From assembly GCF_000315625.1 (NCBI RefSeq), contig NW_005434663.1, positions 91,337 to 155,336 of the forward strand: a stretch of 64,000 bases of DNA, read 5' to 3'. Positions within the stretch are counted from its first letter, which is position 1, and the number at the start of each line of letters is the position of its first letter. The DNA comes from Guillardia theta CCMP2712. Taxonomy: Eukaryota > Cryptophyceae > Pyrenomonadales > Geminigeraceae. The notes under the pieces are model-generated. The model ran no database searches and was not told the DNA's origin. It saw nothing but the letters and a program-made list of their open reading frames with translations. Both the position numbers and the translations under genes were made by a program. This document shows, in pieces, positions 11,694 to 21,911 of this stretch.

Positions 11694-12820
11694 GCAATTG
11701 CTCTTATCAGACAATATCAGAACTTTAACAATCGCTTGCCCACAGAAACTTGGTCCTGGATTATTACTGCTTCTCTAATACTTGACTGACTGAAAAGCGA
11801 ATTTATCCATTGCTTTGTTTGAGCAATTTCTCATTGATTCTTTGATTTGCTTTCAGAATTTCTCTCATATCCTCGATCCGACTACAATACATCGCCTCTA
11901 CAACCAAAAAGGTGCTACCTTGCAGAGGAGAAAACGTTGATGATTCATTTCAAGGATCGATCAAGAGTATCTAAACTGGTGTGAAGTCTCTTGTTGCTTC
12001 TCCTCTCCTCTTACTTGCCGAACTTCTTCGGCATGTCAACAGGCTTCACTCACCCATCGTTGTGGTCTCCTGGCTCCTTCGCATTCCCATAGGCTGGTAC
12101 ATTTCTACTGACGACCTTCCCGGCGAGTCCGGTGGGCTACCCCACCCTCTTCTGAGTCGAAAGTCAATAAGGTACCCCCCTTGACTCCCAACCTTTTCCC
12201 GATAAACTACCCGGTACATTACTAGTTACTAACCCTACCCGGCCTGAGTATGCTGCATCCTCTGCCCTGATGAATCATCTGAGCCGGCCTACCCCCTTCA
12301 AGGCCCCGGCCCTAGCTCCGCACACGGGGGTCCTCACACCTACCCCTACCCTCTCCTATCTCTACAAAAGTACCCCTCTATACCTATCTCGAACTCCCGG
12401 CCCGATTCCGCCGGGGGGACTGTCACAGTGACAGGCCGCCGGGGCCCGGCTGATCATCTAGTAGTGCCCGCGCCCGGCGGCCGCGCGGCTCAGGAAGTTC
12501 AATCATCCGGCGGCCCTAACTGACCGTCAGTCTCGGACTCGGATCGGATCCTAAGTACAGCGCCGGCCGGCGGCCTGACTTCAGTTTACTCAACCCGGCG
12601 TTACTCAAAGTTAAGTTAAAAAATCAGTTCGAGGATTTGATTTGTAGTTCTTCTCCCAATTTTCAAATTTTTAGATCAAACTTCAGACCTAGATCAGCCA
12701 GGAACGGTGAAATTGTAAAACTTGACCTGTAATTTAGACTTTCAATTTCAACTTAGCACCGAACATTTCAACCTGTATTTCAGAGACATCTGCTGAGAGA
12801 TACCAAACCCAAACATCGCC
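11694..12820. repeat. intergenic: TACCCC-rich tract (12130-12390) abutting a CCGG-rich island (12391-12612)
   Basis: No gene is supported in these 1.1 kb. From about 12130 to 12390 the plus strand is rich in TACCCC and CCTACCC words, the reverse complement of the G-rich tracts elsewhere. It passes directly into a very GC-rich block with GGCCGCCGGGGCCCGG-like words, ending near 12612 in ACTCAAAGTTAAGTTAAA. A close variant of that ending, ACTCAAAGTTAGTTTAAA, recurs at about 59542, suggesting related repeats. The last 200 bases are AT-rich and probably form the promoter of the gene at 12821. Confidence 0.55.
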
Positions 12821-13849
12821 ATGTATGACATTACCTACCATGTTCATGAACAGAGAGCTGACAGTGACGAGCTCGATCCCTCCTTCTTCCATGAGATCGA
12901 AGAAAGGTTTAAGTCTGGCGATGATTCTCAAAAGCTGCTCTCCTCTCCACCTCCCGAGCAGCACACTGAGTTCAGCCCAGATGATGATGGCACAACATTT
13001 TTGGATTCAGTCATGCCAAATACTTCTAACATCGGAAGGAGGGACTTCGAATCCATGACCCACGAGTGTTCAGGCAATGTTTTGAAGACTGTGCTGCATG
13101 ACATCACTTTCGAAGACGAGGATCAGATTTTGGAGCAGAAAAGCGACCCATCTTTGGATGCTCTGAAATTCATTCAAAATGCTCGAGAAGATTCGAAGAA
13201 AGGAGATGATGGCGCTGAAAGGGGAGGAGAAGAGAAACATGTCAATGCTCAGAGTGATTCTATTCTCATCACAAGCTTGCAAGGATACAGCCTTGTTGCA
13301 CCAAGGGGAAAGTGCCTGGGACATTGCTTCGTAGAAGAAGCGTGTCGGAGAGGAGCAACTGTATCGTTGAAGCCGATAGAATCTGAGAAATCCGTCATAG
13401 AGACGTTGCAAAAAGAAAGGAGAGTGATCTACTCACTCAACGAGAGATTTTTTGTTTTGACGATGATCAGAATTCCAATCCCGATCTCGGATTCCAAGAC
13501 TCAGATAAGAGATCAAGACATCTGTCGGACTCTGGAACAAATCTCTCTCAGTGTGAAGGAGAAAGCTCGAGAAAATGGTAAAACCAAGAGACCACACAAT
13601 ATGTTGCGTACAAGCTACAGCAACGAATGGTCTGGCATGTTGCTGTTCCTTGGTATGACGACCAAGTACTTCAGTGAAGTACAGACGAAGAATGGCCCAA
13701 CTATTGAGAACAATTACACACTGAAGAGCTTGGACGAAGAAGGGAATCTTGTCCTCGAAGACAGTGCAGCGGCAAGAGAGAAGTATCAGAATCAGACTTT
13801 GGAAAAGGCTAAAAATCGTTCCAAGAGGAAGCGAGATGCCAAGAAATGA
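12821..13849 (+). CDS. unknown single-exon protein, 342 residues
   Basis: A clean ATG-to-TGA frame with no intron, unusual beside its intron-rich neighbours. I do not recognise a family. The N-terminal 150 residues are acidic and Ser-rich, likely disordered. Residues 155-310 look folded: a hydrophobic segment ILITSLQGYSLVAPRG, two Cys (CLGHC, EEAC), then alternating strands such as RRVIYSLNERFFVLTMIRIPIPI and a closing WSGMLLFLGMTTKYF. The C-terminus is a Lys/Arg-rich tail with RSKRKRDAKK, a plausible nuclear signal. An AT-rich leader precedes the start. Codon use and length support a real gene; the function is unknown. Confidence 0.65.
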   Translation: MYDITYHVHEQRADSDELDPSFFHEIEERFKSGDDSQKLLSSPPPEQHTEFSPDDDGTTFLDSVMPNTSNIGRRDFESMTHECSGNVLKTVLHDITFEDEDQILEQKSDPSLDALKFIQNAREDSKKGDDGAERGGEEKHVNAQSDSILITSLQGYSLVAPRGKCLGHCFVEEACRRGATVSLKPIESEKSVIETLQKERRVIYSLNERFFVLTMIRIPIPISDSKTQIRDQDICRTLEQISLSVKEKARENGKTKRPHNMLRTSYSNEWSGMLLFLGMTTKYFSEVQTKNGPTIENNYTLKSLDEEGNLVLEDSAAAREKYQNQTLEKAKNRSKRKRDAKK

Positions 13850-14782
13850 AGATTATTGCCAGCAGGCAAAAGAAGCACTTAACCTCGGACACTTGCAGCT
13901 GAAGCATATTGGACACGATTTACTTAAACAAAACGATTGTTTACACATTTTACTACTTCAGACGGCTTCTCCGAGTGGAGACACAATCGAATTTCTTATT
14001 TGAATTAGTTTTGGCTAACTGAGCTGTTTTTCAAAAACAACCAAAAAAAGCAAAACTGCTCGCGGCAATTTCACAAATCGATATTGGATAAACATCGGGT
14101 TGAAGTGATGATAGTAGATAGACACTCAAGCAATGTGGATATCACGAGAGAAATTCATGTCCAATTCCTTTTGTTGTTTGTGAATCATTGTCAAAGTTTC
14201 CGTATCATGTGGAGATAAAATAAACAGGCACAAAATCCCTGACTGATGACGGAGAGGATGAGATCAGAAGACGATGTGTGAAAACTTTACTGAGTGAGCG
14301 GAGAGGAAGAAGGGACTGAGAGTACTGTCAGTAAAGGCAGCGACCGTTACAACGTCACCGCCGTTGCAAACCGTTACTACGACGTTTAGGAACTTGACTA
14401 GCCTTGACTCCTTTATCATCCGATGTTGCGGGAGGCAGGGGGGTGGGTGCGGTTGTAGTAGGGGGTACGAATAGGTCACTTTAGGGGGTGGAAGGAGCAG
14501 ATATGCCATGAGGGGTGGGTGGAGGCAGAATCAACTTTTCGAGAAAATGTAGGTTGCATGATATGATAGAGGGGGGTGGATGGACCTAGGAGAGTACAGG
14601 GTAGGGGTGGTGAACAAATCCTAGAAAGGGTGGGTAAAATGCAGTAGCTTATCAGGGGTAGGGTACTTTTGATGACTACAAGGGTGGGGTGTAGAAGTGA
14701 AAATTGATGGGGGTCGGGGTAGAGTTGGGCGACGAGACAGGAAATAGGGGACATGTGCTAGTATGCAGGGAGAGCAAAGCAA
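13850..14782. repeat. intergenic: plain AT-rich stretch then GGGGTA-rich tract (14440-14740)
   Basis: From 13850 to about 14335 I see no structure beyond AT-rich sequence. A short GC patch around 14340-14390 with repeated ACCGTTAC words leads into 300 bases where G-runs (GGGGTA, GGGGTGGGT, GGGGTCGGGGTAG) recur every 20-60 bases on the plus strand. Minus-strand frames here encode only Pro/Ser/Leu low-complexity sequence and are not genes. Confidence 0.55.
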
Positions 14783-15617
14783 ATGAGAGCAGATCGAGAA
14801 GGAGAGAGAGAAGAACAACAGCTAAGATATCAACTAGAGCAGGTTGTGGGTGCAGAGTTGGATAAGAAGGTCTACACAGGAGACTGTCGAAGGAAAGAAT
14901 GCCTGGAGGTGAGTTGGCCAGCAGTTCGGTGGGGCTCAAGTCAGTTGGTGCATGCTGGGAGGTTGGTCAAAGGGGTAGATAACGACAGGTTTCGTACATT
15001 TTGAGCTACTTTTTTGATACCCGCAATTCTTGTAACACTAATTTTAAAAGATTTCCTGGACATCAAAACGTTTTATGAACTCGACTTCAAGGTGATCTGT
15101 TTCATGTCGATTGTTTTGTTGATGTAGTTTGATTCTCTATTACCCTCTAGGGAGTTTTTGCGAACCAAGGTGTTGGCACCCAAGCCTTCTAAGTTTTCAG
15201 TTTCTTGGCTGCCCCGTAATGCCAGAAGGCAATCTACTGCCTTGCCGCGCTATGAGCAGCTTACGACCGATCCGGGTCTGGAAGCTGAACGATTGAGAAA
15301 CCTCTTTGCTATCTCGGGTTACAGCTCGACCCTGACAGAGACGGGATTGTTCGACAGCACACCAATCCAATCTCCTTACTCGCCAAAGTATTTCACATTT
15401 TCATTCAGATACTTCGTAATTCATCTTACTCAGGTACCGAAGGACCAATACAAGTGCTGGTGCACCAGCCATGTACGAGAGCAAGATGATCAAAGTGATG
15501 AACTTTGACCAAATCAGACACGTTCTTACCACGTTGTTACAGCGATTACCGGAAATCAGTCATGCTAGTCAGTCTCAGATACAGAGAGCTTTCATCCGTG
15601 ATGTACTGACGGTTTGA
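14783..15617 (+). CDS. small multi-exon protein of unknown function
   Basis: The 3' part is well supported: an exon from 15128 (FDSLLPSREFLRTKVL...) to 15387, a 46-nt GT-AG intron, and a last exon 15434-15617 ending ...IQRAFIRDVLTV and stop, in phase. A short upstream exon near 15050-15092 (ISWTSKRF or DFLDIKTFYELDFK depending on frame) and a first exon from ATG 14783 (MRADREGEREEQQ...) are likely, but I could not join them with a single consistent phase. The C-terminal exon has a helical MIKVMNFDQIRHVLTTLLQRLPEI stretch. No family is recognised. Confidence 0.45.
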
Positions 15618-16057
15618 TCACGTCATGAAGATGACCTTGTGGCATCCGCAGGCAATGAGGACCCTGCAGCTCCCTCTCTCTCCGACTGCATACACGGGTC
15701 GTCTGCCTGTGAGGTAAGGGTTGGCCCGTTGCGGTTCTGAGCTCACCCGCTCGGTCACGGCAGGCCTCCGACGCCGATGCAGCACATGGCGAACATGAAC
15801 GTGAGGCTGCGTCATCATAGAGTCTAAGAAGGAGAGGTTGACGAGCATTCAGGTGTCTATCGGACCTCACCAGGACATAATGCCTGTTGCAAATCGCCGA
15901 TTCAGGTGAGGCAAAACGATCCCATGTAAGAGATGACCTTGTCACAACGTAGCAACATCCACGAGCGAGGATCTAACGACGTCATGCGGTGCATGCAAAC
16001 TCTTCGAGTACACTAGAAGGAAAACAGGGGCGGTCGGCTTGATCTCTAGAAGGCTCC
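15618..16057 (-). CDS. possible short minus-strand gene, exons unresolved
   Basis: On the minus strand an ATG at 16057 (MEPSRDQADRPCFPS) is followed by plausible short exons with good splice sites, including a 40-nt GTGAGC...CACAG intron near 15713-15752. Two different reading paths stay open to the end: one Arg/His-rich (HVHVRHVLHRRRR) and one Cys-rich. They cannot both be right, and nothing matches a family I know. It overlaps the 3' end of no exon of the gene at 14783. Treat it as tentative. Confidence 0.25.
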
Positions 16058-16119
16058 ATTGAATTTAGTCAGAAGAATTCTGTGGCAGCTTTTTTTTTTG
16101 TTTCAACAGAAACTCTTGA

Positions 16120-18064
16120 CTATAGCACGTATCTTATGAAATCTTGATGATTGAGGCTCCTTGGAGTTGACGGCCAAGCATAGCTTTGCTCTCCTCCACC
16201 TCCACCGAAATCCAGTCGCTGACCCTCTACTCCAGCTTCTTGGAGCCTCGGGGTGCTCAGGTAGGTGGAGCGAGGAGTGTCAAGGACGCTGCTGAAGCCG
16301 CTGCGGGGGGTGTCAGGAGGAAGGTAGATGATATGCCCGTCTAGATCTTCCATTCCCCCTTTCTGAAGCAGCCGCTTGTCATGGTCCTTCTCAAGTCTCC
16401 GACAATATTTCTGTTCTCAACGTGAGAAATTGTATCCTCGACCAGACACACCTTCAACTCTTGGATCTGTTGCTCCAAGCGCTCGACTTGTCCTACTTTT
16501 ACAGATTTCTTCAAACCGTGCACGACGGAGTCGAGGAGAACAGGGACAGCAAGATCGTTATCCTCCCTGCACCTCGTTACATCGCTGGCACTCAGTAGTG
16601 CAAACAGACCTTGTGAAGTCTCCTGAACTTTGGTACTTATGATCGAACAAATGTGGAGCTGATAACTTGTGAGATAGTCACAGAGAAACATGCCATCTCA
16701 CCAATGATCTCGGAGCTCTTTGCTGCTCGATACAGCTTGCCCTGTTCTTCTGCTCGTTGTCGCATTTGATGCAGCGCCTGCAAGTCGCTTTCCTTCTTGT
16801 CCCAATACTCGGAAGCGCGCTTATACCTAAAGATACTTAGCTGGGCTAAAAGTTCACCATGCACCAACCAAAAGCTCTCAATCTGAGCAAACAGCCTGAA
16901 CTTCTTCTTGGAGGGTATGGACGGACAAGACACACTCCGCCTCATCGACGAAACTTTCATACTGGGAGGATCTCTCGGAGGATTCTTCAACGCAATGATT
17001 CTCCAACGCGTGACAAAGCGACGGAGTTGAGCATGATGTTGTAGATCAACCATGGGCTTCAACTCAAAAACAAGAATCCAAACTCGAAAAACACTCTCAA
17101 GCAGGCGAACATTGCGCGAACATAGTAAAGACTCTGCAACCTTTCGCCCTTGCTTCAGCCCAAATAAAAGAGTGACCCAACTGCCTAAAACATCACGTTG
17201 CAGATTAACCCGTTTCTGCAACAGAAGATTGTCAACTTTATCCTGACAGCTTTTCAAACGCTCAACCGTTAAAACCCAGGTCTGGAAAGCAGGGTCTACC
17301 CCCCGAGCCTTCCACCGCATCGCTATCTTGCTCATGACCGTAGCCTGTACCTTGCTCCTGTGTACCTCCTCGTGCCAGCTCTCGTACGCCCTCGCTGCCG
17401 TCCTGTGTCGCCACCTCTCTACGATCCTCCCAACTATCGCCCGGCCTCTCGCTTGCTTCACCGCGTTGACATGCCAGGTCTGGAAAGCAGGGTCTACCCC
17501 CCGAGCCTTCCACCGCATCGCTATCTTGCTCATGACCGTAGCCTGTACCTTGCTCTTGTGTACCTCCTCGTGCCAGCTCTCGTACGCCCTCGCTGCCGTC
17601 CTGTGTCGCCACCTTGATAGAGTGTTCAATGCTTTTCGTATCCGTCTTGGGACTGGTTTGCTTTTGTCGTTTGTTCTCAGAGTACGTGTGAGTGTTTTCT
17701 TCTTTGCCATCTTTGCCCACAAACTAAGATAGTTTCTAAGTTTGAGCCAATTTTTCTTCTTTCGGTAATGATGTGCGTTCAGTGCACATCGTTTTCCTCT
17801 TGACCGGAGAAGGTTCCAGATGTTGTAGCACTTGTAGGTGATGCATGCCTGTCTGTGGAGCTGAGTTCGTCTTCGAAACCAGAGAGATCTTTCCTCTGGG
17901 TCATTGACCTTCTCCAGCTTCTCGTTGACATGGCGCAACCTGGTGTTCTCTTCCCGTAGTTTGAAGACCTCTCCGATCAGAGAGGACATGTCTGGGAACA
18001 AGAAGGGAGTCTCCTGCTCTGCATGCTCTTTCCCCTTCATTCCTCGCCTCTCGTTCTCCGACAT
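16120..18064 (-). CDS. Sfi1-like centrin-binding repeat protein
   Basis: Three exons (18064-16667, 16622-16452, 16410-16120) sum to 1,860 nt, 619 residues; introns are 44 and 41 nt. After a short coiled coil (residues 25-55) come many Trp-based repeats of the Sfi1 type, such as RWRHRTAARAYESWHEEVH and RWKARGVDPAFQTW, about 33 residues apart. Each forms a helix that binds centrin at basal bodies and centrosomes. Two 47-residue stretches are identical apart from one Lys/Arg change, reflecting a DNA duplication. The C-terminal 70 residues contain four [DS]TPR sites, candidate proline-directed kinase sites, as in the cell-cycle-controlled C-terminus of yeast Sfi1 (known for the family, inferred here). 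It fits with the dynein gene as a flagellar apparatus component. Confidence 0.85.
17276..17416. repeat. 141-bp direct repeat, copy 1 (inside the Sfi1-like gene)
   Basis: Copy 1 of a 141-base direct repeat whose second copy begins at 17474, 198 bases away. The copies differ by one base that I can see (CTCCTG against CTCTTG). 198 bases is 66 codons, two Sfi1 repeat units, so the duplication preserved frame and helix register. Confidence 0.95.
17474..17614. repeat. 141-bp direct repeat, copy 2
   Basis: Second copy of the repeat at 17276-17416; see that entry. The near identity points to a recent duplication or to gene conversion between the copies. Confidence 0.95.
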
Positions 18065-18382
18065 CCTCTCTCAAGCGGCCATCTTCGCTCCTCTCCTTCC
18101 CCGAATCCCCTCCTTCCCACCCTTCATTTTGACTTTGTGAAATATTTCTCTTCACTTTCAAATGTCACAGATTGAATTTACTTTCTGAAAGCTGTTTTCA
18201 CTGATATGCTCTGATATCGGTTACCCGAGTCGGAGTCCGGTAGCCGGGTGACTTTGACAAGTTTGACCAGCGGGCCCGCCCCGGACAATGCGAGGAATGC
18301 CTGGGCATCGCCATTCCGGGCACGGGGCAGCGATAATGCAGAGCAATATGGGCAGGGGAGAGCACGCCAGCGGAGGGTTACG

Positions 18383-19929
18383 ATGAGCAAAGAGAAGAGG
18401 AGAGAGGGCGAGACTCGTTACAAACCCAAGGTATGCCTTCTGCTCTTCTGTTCTACCATGCACGTGCTCTTCTCACTCCATTCAGCATCCTTTTCTTGCT
18501 GGAGCTATCACTGGAGGCATCGAGATCTGCATTACCTATCCTCTCGAGTACGCCAAGTGCCAGCTGCAGTTGAAACCGGTTCGTCGCTTTCGTTTCATCC
18601 GCATTCACTCATGGATGTTCGTTTGAAGAAGACAAGCCAACAAGCTACAGAATCCCTTCTTAGTGTCCTTCGAATCACATTGAAGAGTAAAGGCGCCTTG
18701 GGACTGTGAGTCGCCACTTTGTTGGTATACTTTCATCTTGACCATGAAACTTGTAGGTATGATGGGATATCATCCTGGTTGTTCTTCTCCTTCCCAAGAG
18801 CAGCATTCAGATTCTCCACGTATACGATGTACTCTATTTGCGCTCTTGGCTCCAACTTTTTTGAAGGTATGAGTACGTTTTGCGGGTCTTTGAATCTTGT
18901 CGAGAAAGGCAAGGGGAGCAAGTAGCGAAGAGCAGCGATCGCACAGGAAGTGCGGTGTTTGTTGCAGGCATGTGCCTGTGTCGCCAATTTCCCTTATTGC
19001 TTGTTTAAGCTGTCGGTCAGGTATCGTCGCGGGACTGGTTGAGTCGAGCACTTGCATGACGCCGTAGGGCGTTGAAAAGTGAAGATTTTCGATGACTGGG
19101 ACTGTTTAGGATGCACTGTATCCAAATCAAAATGCAACAAGACTCAATGCGACGGGGTCTGTCCCTTCCATTTCTCATCTTTGCTGATTGCCTTCAGATC
19201 CAATCTATCGCAACTTTTTCCACGCAACCAAGAGCATTGTGAAAGAAGAAGTATAGCGCTGGTTGCATGGCTTGAGGCGCACTGTGTCACCCTCTTCTTC
19301 TACAAGGGATTTCGTCACGGATTGTTTGCTGGAATGACTCCGACGGTTCTGAAGCAGTGCTTGAACAGCTGTGAGGGGTTCACTCTTTGTCGAACAGCTG
19401 TGCTTGACCTGCGCGACAGTAATTCGATTTGGCTCCATGTACGAAATGACAAAATGGAGGAGGAATCAGATCCAATCTCAGGACCCTGCCGTCCCTCTAC
19501 CAACAAGGGATGTTTTCTTGCTTGGAGCCATCGCTGGTTTCTTTTCGTGTTCAACGAGTGAGGTTACTCATTCGCCTCCCAGGTGCACTATCAGCTGTTG
19601 TTTCTCATCCTATAGACACAGTCAAGAGCAACATGCAGGTTGTTCTTCATATGATTCAATGATCATCTTGACGCGATGTAGGGAAACAAAGAGCACATAG
19701 CCAAGTTTAAGTATTCCACATGGGGATGCATGAAACATATCTATGCCACGGGCGGTTTGGTTGCGTTTTACTCAGGGCTGACACCACGGTATTCACTCTA
19801 CTCCAATTCAAACAGACTCCCGAGCCTTGTGTAATGAGTATGGCAGGTTGATAAGAGTGACCATCGAACAAGCCACGACATTTGCACTGTTCGATCGAAT
19901 CTCTCGAGCACTAGATTTATCTTTCTGAA
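18383..19929 (+). CDS. mitochondrial carrier (SLC25A1 citrate-carrier type), with a stop and frameshift in one signature
   Basis: Multi-exon carrier. Exon 2 reads HPFLAGAITGGIEICITYPLEY, matching the first module of tricarboxylate carriers. Later exons give GIVAGLVESSTCMTP, KVKIFDD, PIYRNFFHATKSIVKEE, GLFAGMTPTVLKQ, GAIAGALSAVVSHPIDTVKSNMQ and a C-terminal RVTIEQATTFALFD. SLC25A1 exchanges citrate for malate across the inner mitochondrial membrane. First exons are 18383-18430, 18486-18578 and 18632-18705. Between CMTP and KVKIFDD (19062-19078) the frame meets a TAG, and the downstream frame is offset by one base; no intron of usable size fits. Everything else keeps splice sites and phase. It is therefore either a recently damaged gene, a sequence error, or an unusual processing event. 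Confidence 0.8.
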
Positions 19930-20016
19930 CTTCGGAAACCGTTTGAACGTGTCCTTAGTGTGTTTAGCCGCAACTTACTAGTAGCCGAGTGAGTCATGGC
20001 CCCGGGCCCGGTGTCC

Positions 20017-20075
20017 TCGATGTGACGTCTGCGTGACTTTGGACTAGTACAAGTCTAACAAACTTGTATTCCGTC
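20017..20075. repeat. 59-bp direct repeat, copy 1, containing an inverted repeat
   Basis: This segment, from TCGATGTGACGTC to ATTCCGTC, is identical to 21234-21292. Inside is TACAAGT-(7 bases)-ACTTGTA, a perfect 7-base stem. Copies are 1.2 kb apart in the same orientation, each next to CCGG-rich DNA. Confidence 0.95.
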
Positions 20076-20642
20076 GGTTATGGGCCCCGATTACATGCTC
20101 AATCATGTTGATCTTATATTTGGTTAGTTGAATTGTTTACTGGAGTTTTTTCTTTCTTGGTATTGTTTTCCCGTTGCTGTTGACAATTCATGCAAATTCT
20201 ATCAAGCTGTACACATTCGGATGACTCCTCTCTTCAATCAGGCTCTCTTTCTAGCCGCAAGTTGTTTAGGCCTATCTCAGCCTCAATTTGTTTGATTGAT
20301 CTTCGAATAGGAAAAACAAGCCTTTCCCCAGCCAGATTGGTCGGTCGAATATCTGCTTAACCGTGTGGAAACGCACTTGAAGCTGATTCGATTCTTATTT
20401 TTCTTGATCTTTGAGTAGGATCAAATGGAACTACCAGGAGATCTGGCGGAAGTTTTCATGTCATGGAGCTAGGCTGTGGCATGCATAACTGGAGCTACTT
20501 CTGGATCGGCGAACAAGGTACAACTGCACAACAATCTTCGAATGCCTTGAAACGGATGTTCCATCTCGCGGCAGCAATCTCTGGTCACAAGTTCTTTACG
20601 GTTCAAAATTTATCTTTTGGTCTTCAAATGCCGGCGGGCACG

Positions 20643-20662
20643 CTCTCTCTCTCTCTCTCTCT
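20643..20662. repeat. (CT)10 microsatellite
   Basis: Simple CT dinucleotide run within the gap between the carrier and ATG3. Confidence 0.95.
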
Positions 20663-21233
20663 GTTATCTGAACTCCGAAGTTCTCTCCTCAGACTCTCTT
20701 ATCTTATCCTCCTTCTCTCGTCATTGCATCAGCTCGCCAGGCATCTCCCTTATCTCTGCACTGCCCATCTAATAGCCCTGCATGAAATTCTTCTTCAGAA
20801 TGGACAATCCTTGAATGGTTATTGCCCACTCAGCATGACTGTGAACTTGACGTTGTATCATCGTATCTTGACTTGGAACTCTGCTGACATTCTCTTCAAG
20901 CTTGTTTGTGTGACTTTCTGACGTCCGATGTAACGTACTATTTCAGAAACTCGGGGGGAGGATGGAACGTATGCCAGCCGTGCCAGTCAGATAGCGCCGA
21001 GTTAACAAAAACTCTCCTGTAAACCAAGACGACTTACGTGTTTGGCAAGGCGGACGATGTAGCGTGTGGGACGAAGAGGGGGGCTTTCCTAGCCGTCTTG
21101 CTAAGGTCCTCTCATGTCTGGATGCTTGGGTTTCACATCCCTGCATACAGTCTATCTCTCATGTGCTCCTCAACTCTGGTTTTGTGTACATTAAACTCGG
21201 TCTTGAGCAAAAACTGTCTTGTTACAACTAAGG

Positions 21234-21292
21234 TCGATGTGACGTCTGCGTGACTTTGGACTAGTACAAGTCTAACAAACTTGTATTCCGTC
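21234..21292. repeat. 59-bp direct repeat, copy 2
   Basis: Identical to 20017-20075, with the same internal TACAAGT/ACTTGTA stem. The right flank diverges at once into AAATCACCCGGTGATCGGCCC, while the first copy continues GGTTATGGGCCCC. Confidence 0.95.
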
Positions 21293-21911
21293 AAATCACC
21301 CGGTGATCGGCCCGGCCCGCGTGACTCTGTGATGATCGCCGGCGGGCGTCGTTCATGACTCGGGCCGAATTACGGAGATAATACACACTGAGATTAAATT
21401 TCAAAAACTCCTGTTCATTTGAAAATTTAGCTGATATTTTCAAAACAAGAACCCTACAACAGTGAACCGAGGAGAAGAGGGGGTGCATGATTTCGTAGGA
21501 CACTTTGGAGGGGGTCCACTATAAAGAAATATGGATAATTTGGTGGGTAGGGGTAGTAGACTTCAGTTGCACGGGGTGAGGTGGTGCGTTGCGGATGCAG
21601 GAGGCAGGATGCAGAGCTGTGGTTGGACGGGAAGAGGAAGGGAGAGGGGATGGAGGTAGCGTGATGGAGCTGAGGATGAGAGCGCGAAGCTCAGAGGAAG
21701 TGAGAGAGTGCTGCAGCAGGGCAGAGAGATGGTTGGGATGATGTGGATGATGTCATGGTATGATCAAGCTTCGAAGAAGTCTCGGGATGAACACAGCGAA
21801 AAACTTGGATTGACGACTGCTATTGGGCAGCTAAATGCTGGATTTTGAATTACTCTGAATTTCGATTTGACGGCATCTTTTTGCAGTATCTGTAACAAGC
21901 TACTCGGAAAG

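Larger units (their letters stand above)
19930..21911. other. 2-kb gap with repeats and no supported gene
   Basis: Contains CCGG-rich patches at about 19985-20110 and 21293-21370, a 59-bp perfect direct repeat (20017 and 21234), a CT microsatellite and a G-rich tract at about 21480-21640. A plus-strand frame at 20463-20921 spans the CT repeat and encodes Leu/Ser-rich sequence with no family resemblance; it could be a degraded mobile-element remnant but I cannot support it as a gene. The last 250 bases precede ATG3 and probably hold its promoter. Confidence 0.5.

Noticed and set aside
14476-14939. Minus-strand Pro/Ser/His-rich frames
   Set aside because: These are translations of the GGGGTA-rich tract and are compositionally trivial.
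20463-20921. 152-codon frame in the gap before ATG3
   Set aside because: It spans a CT microsatellite and encodes Leu/Ser-rich sequence; no splice or family support.
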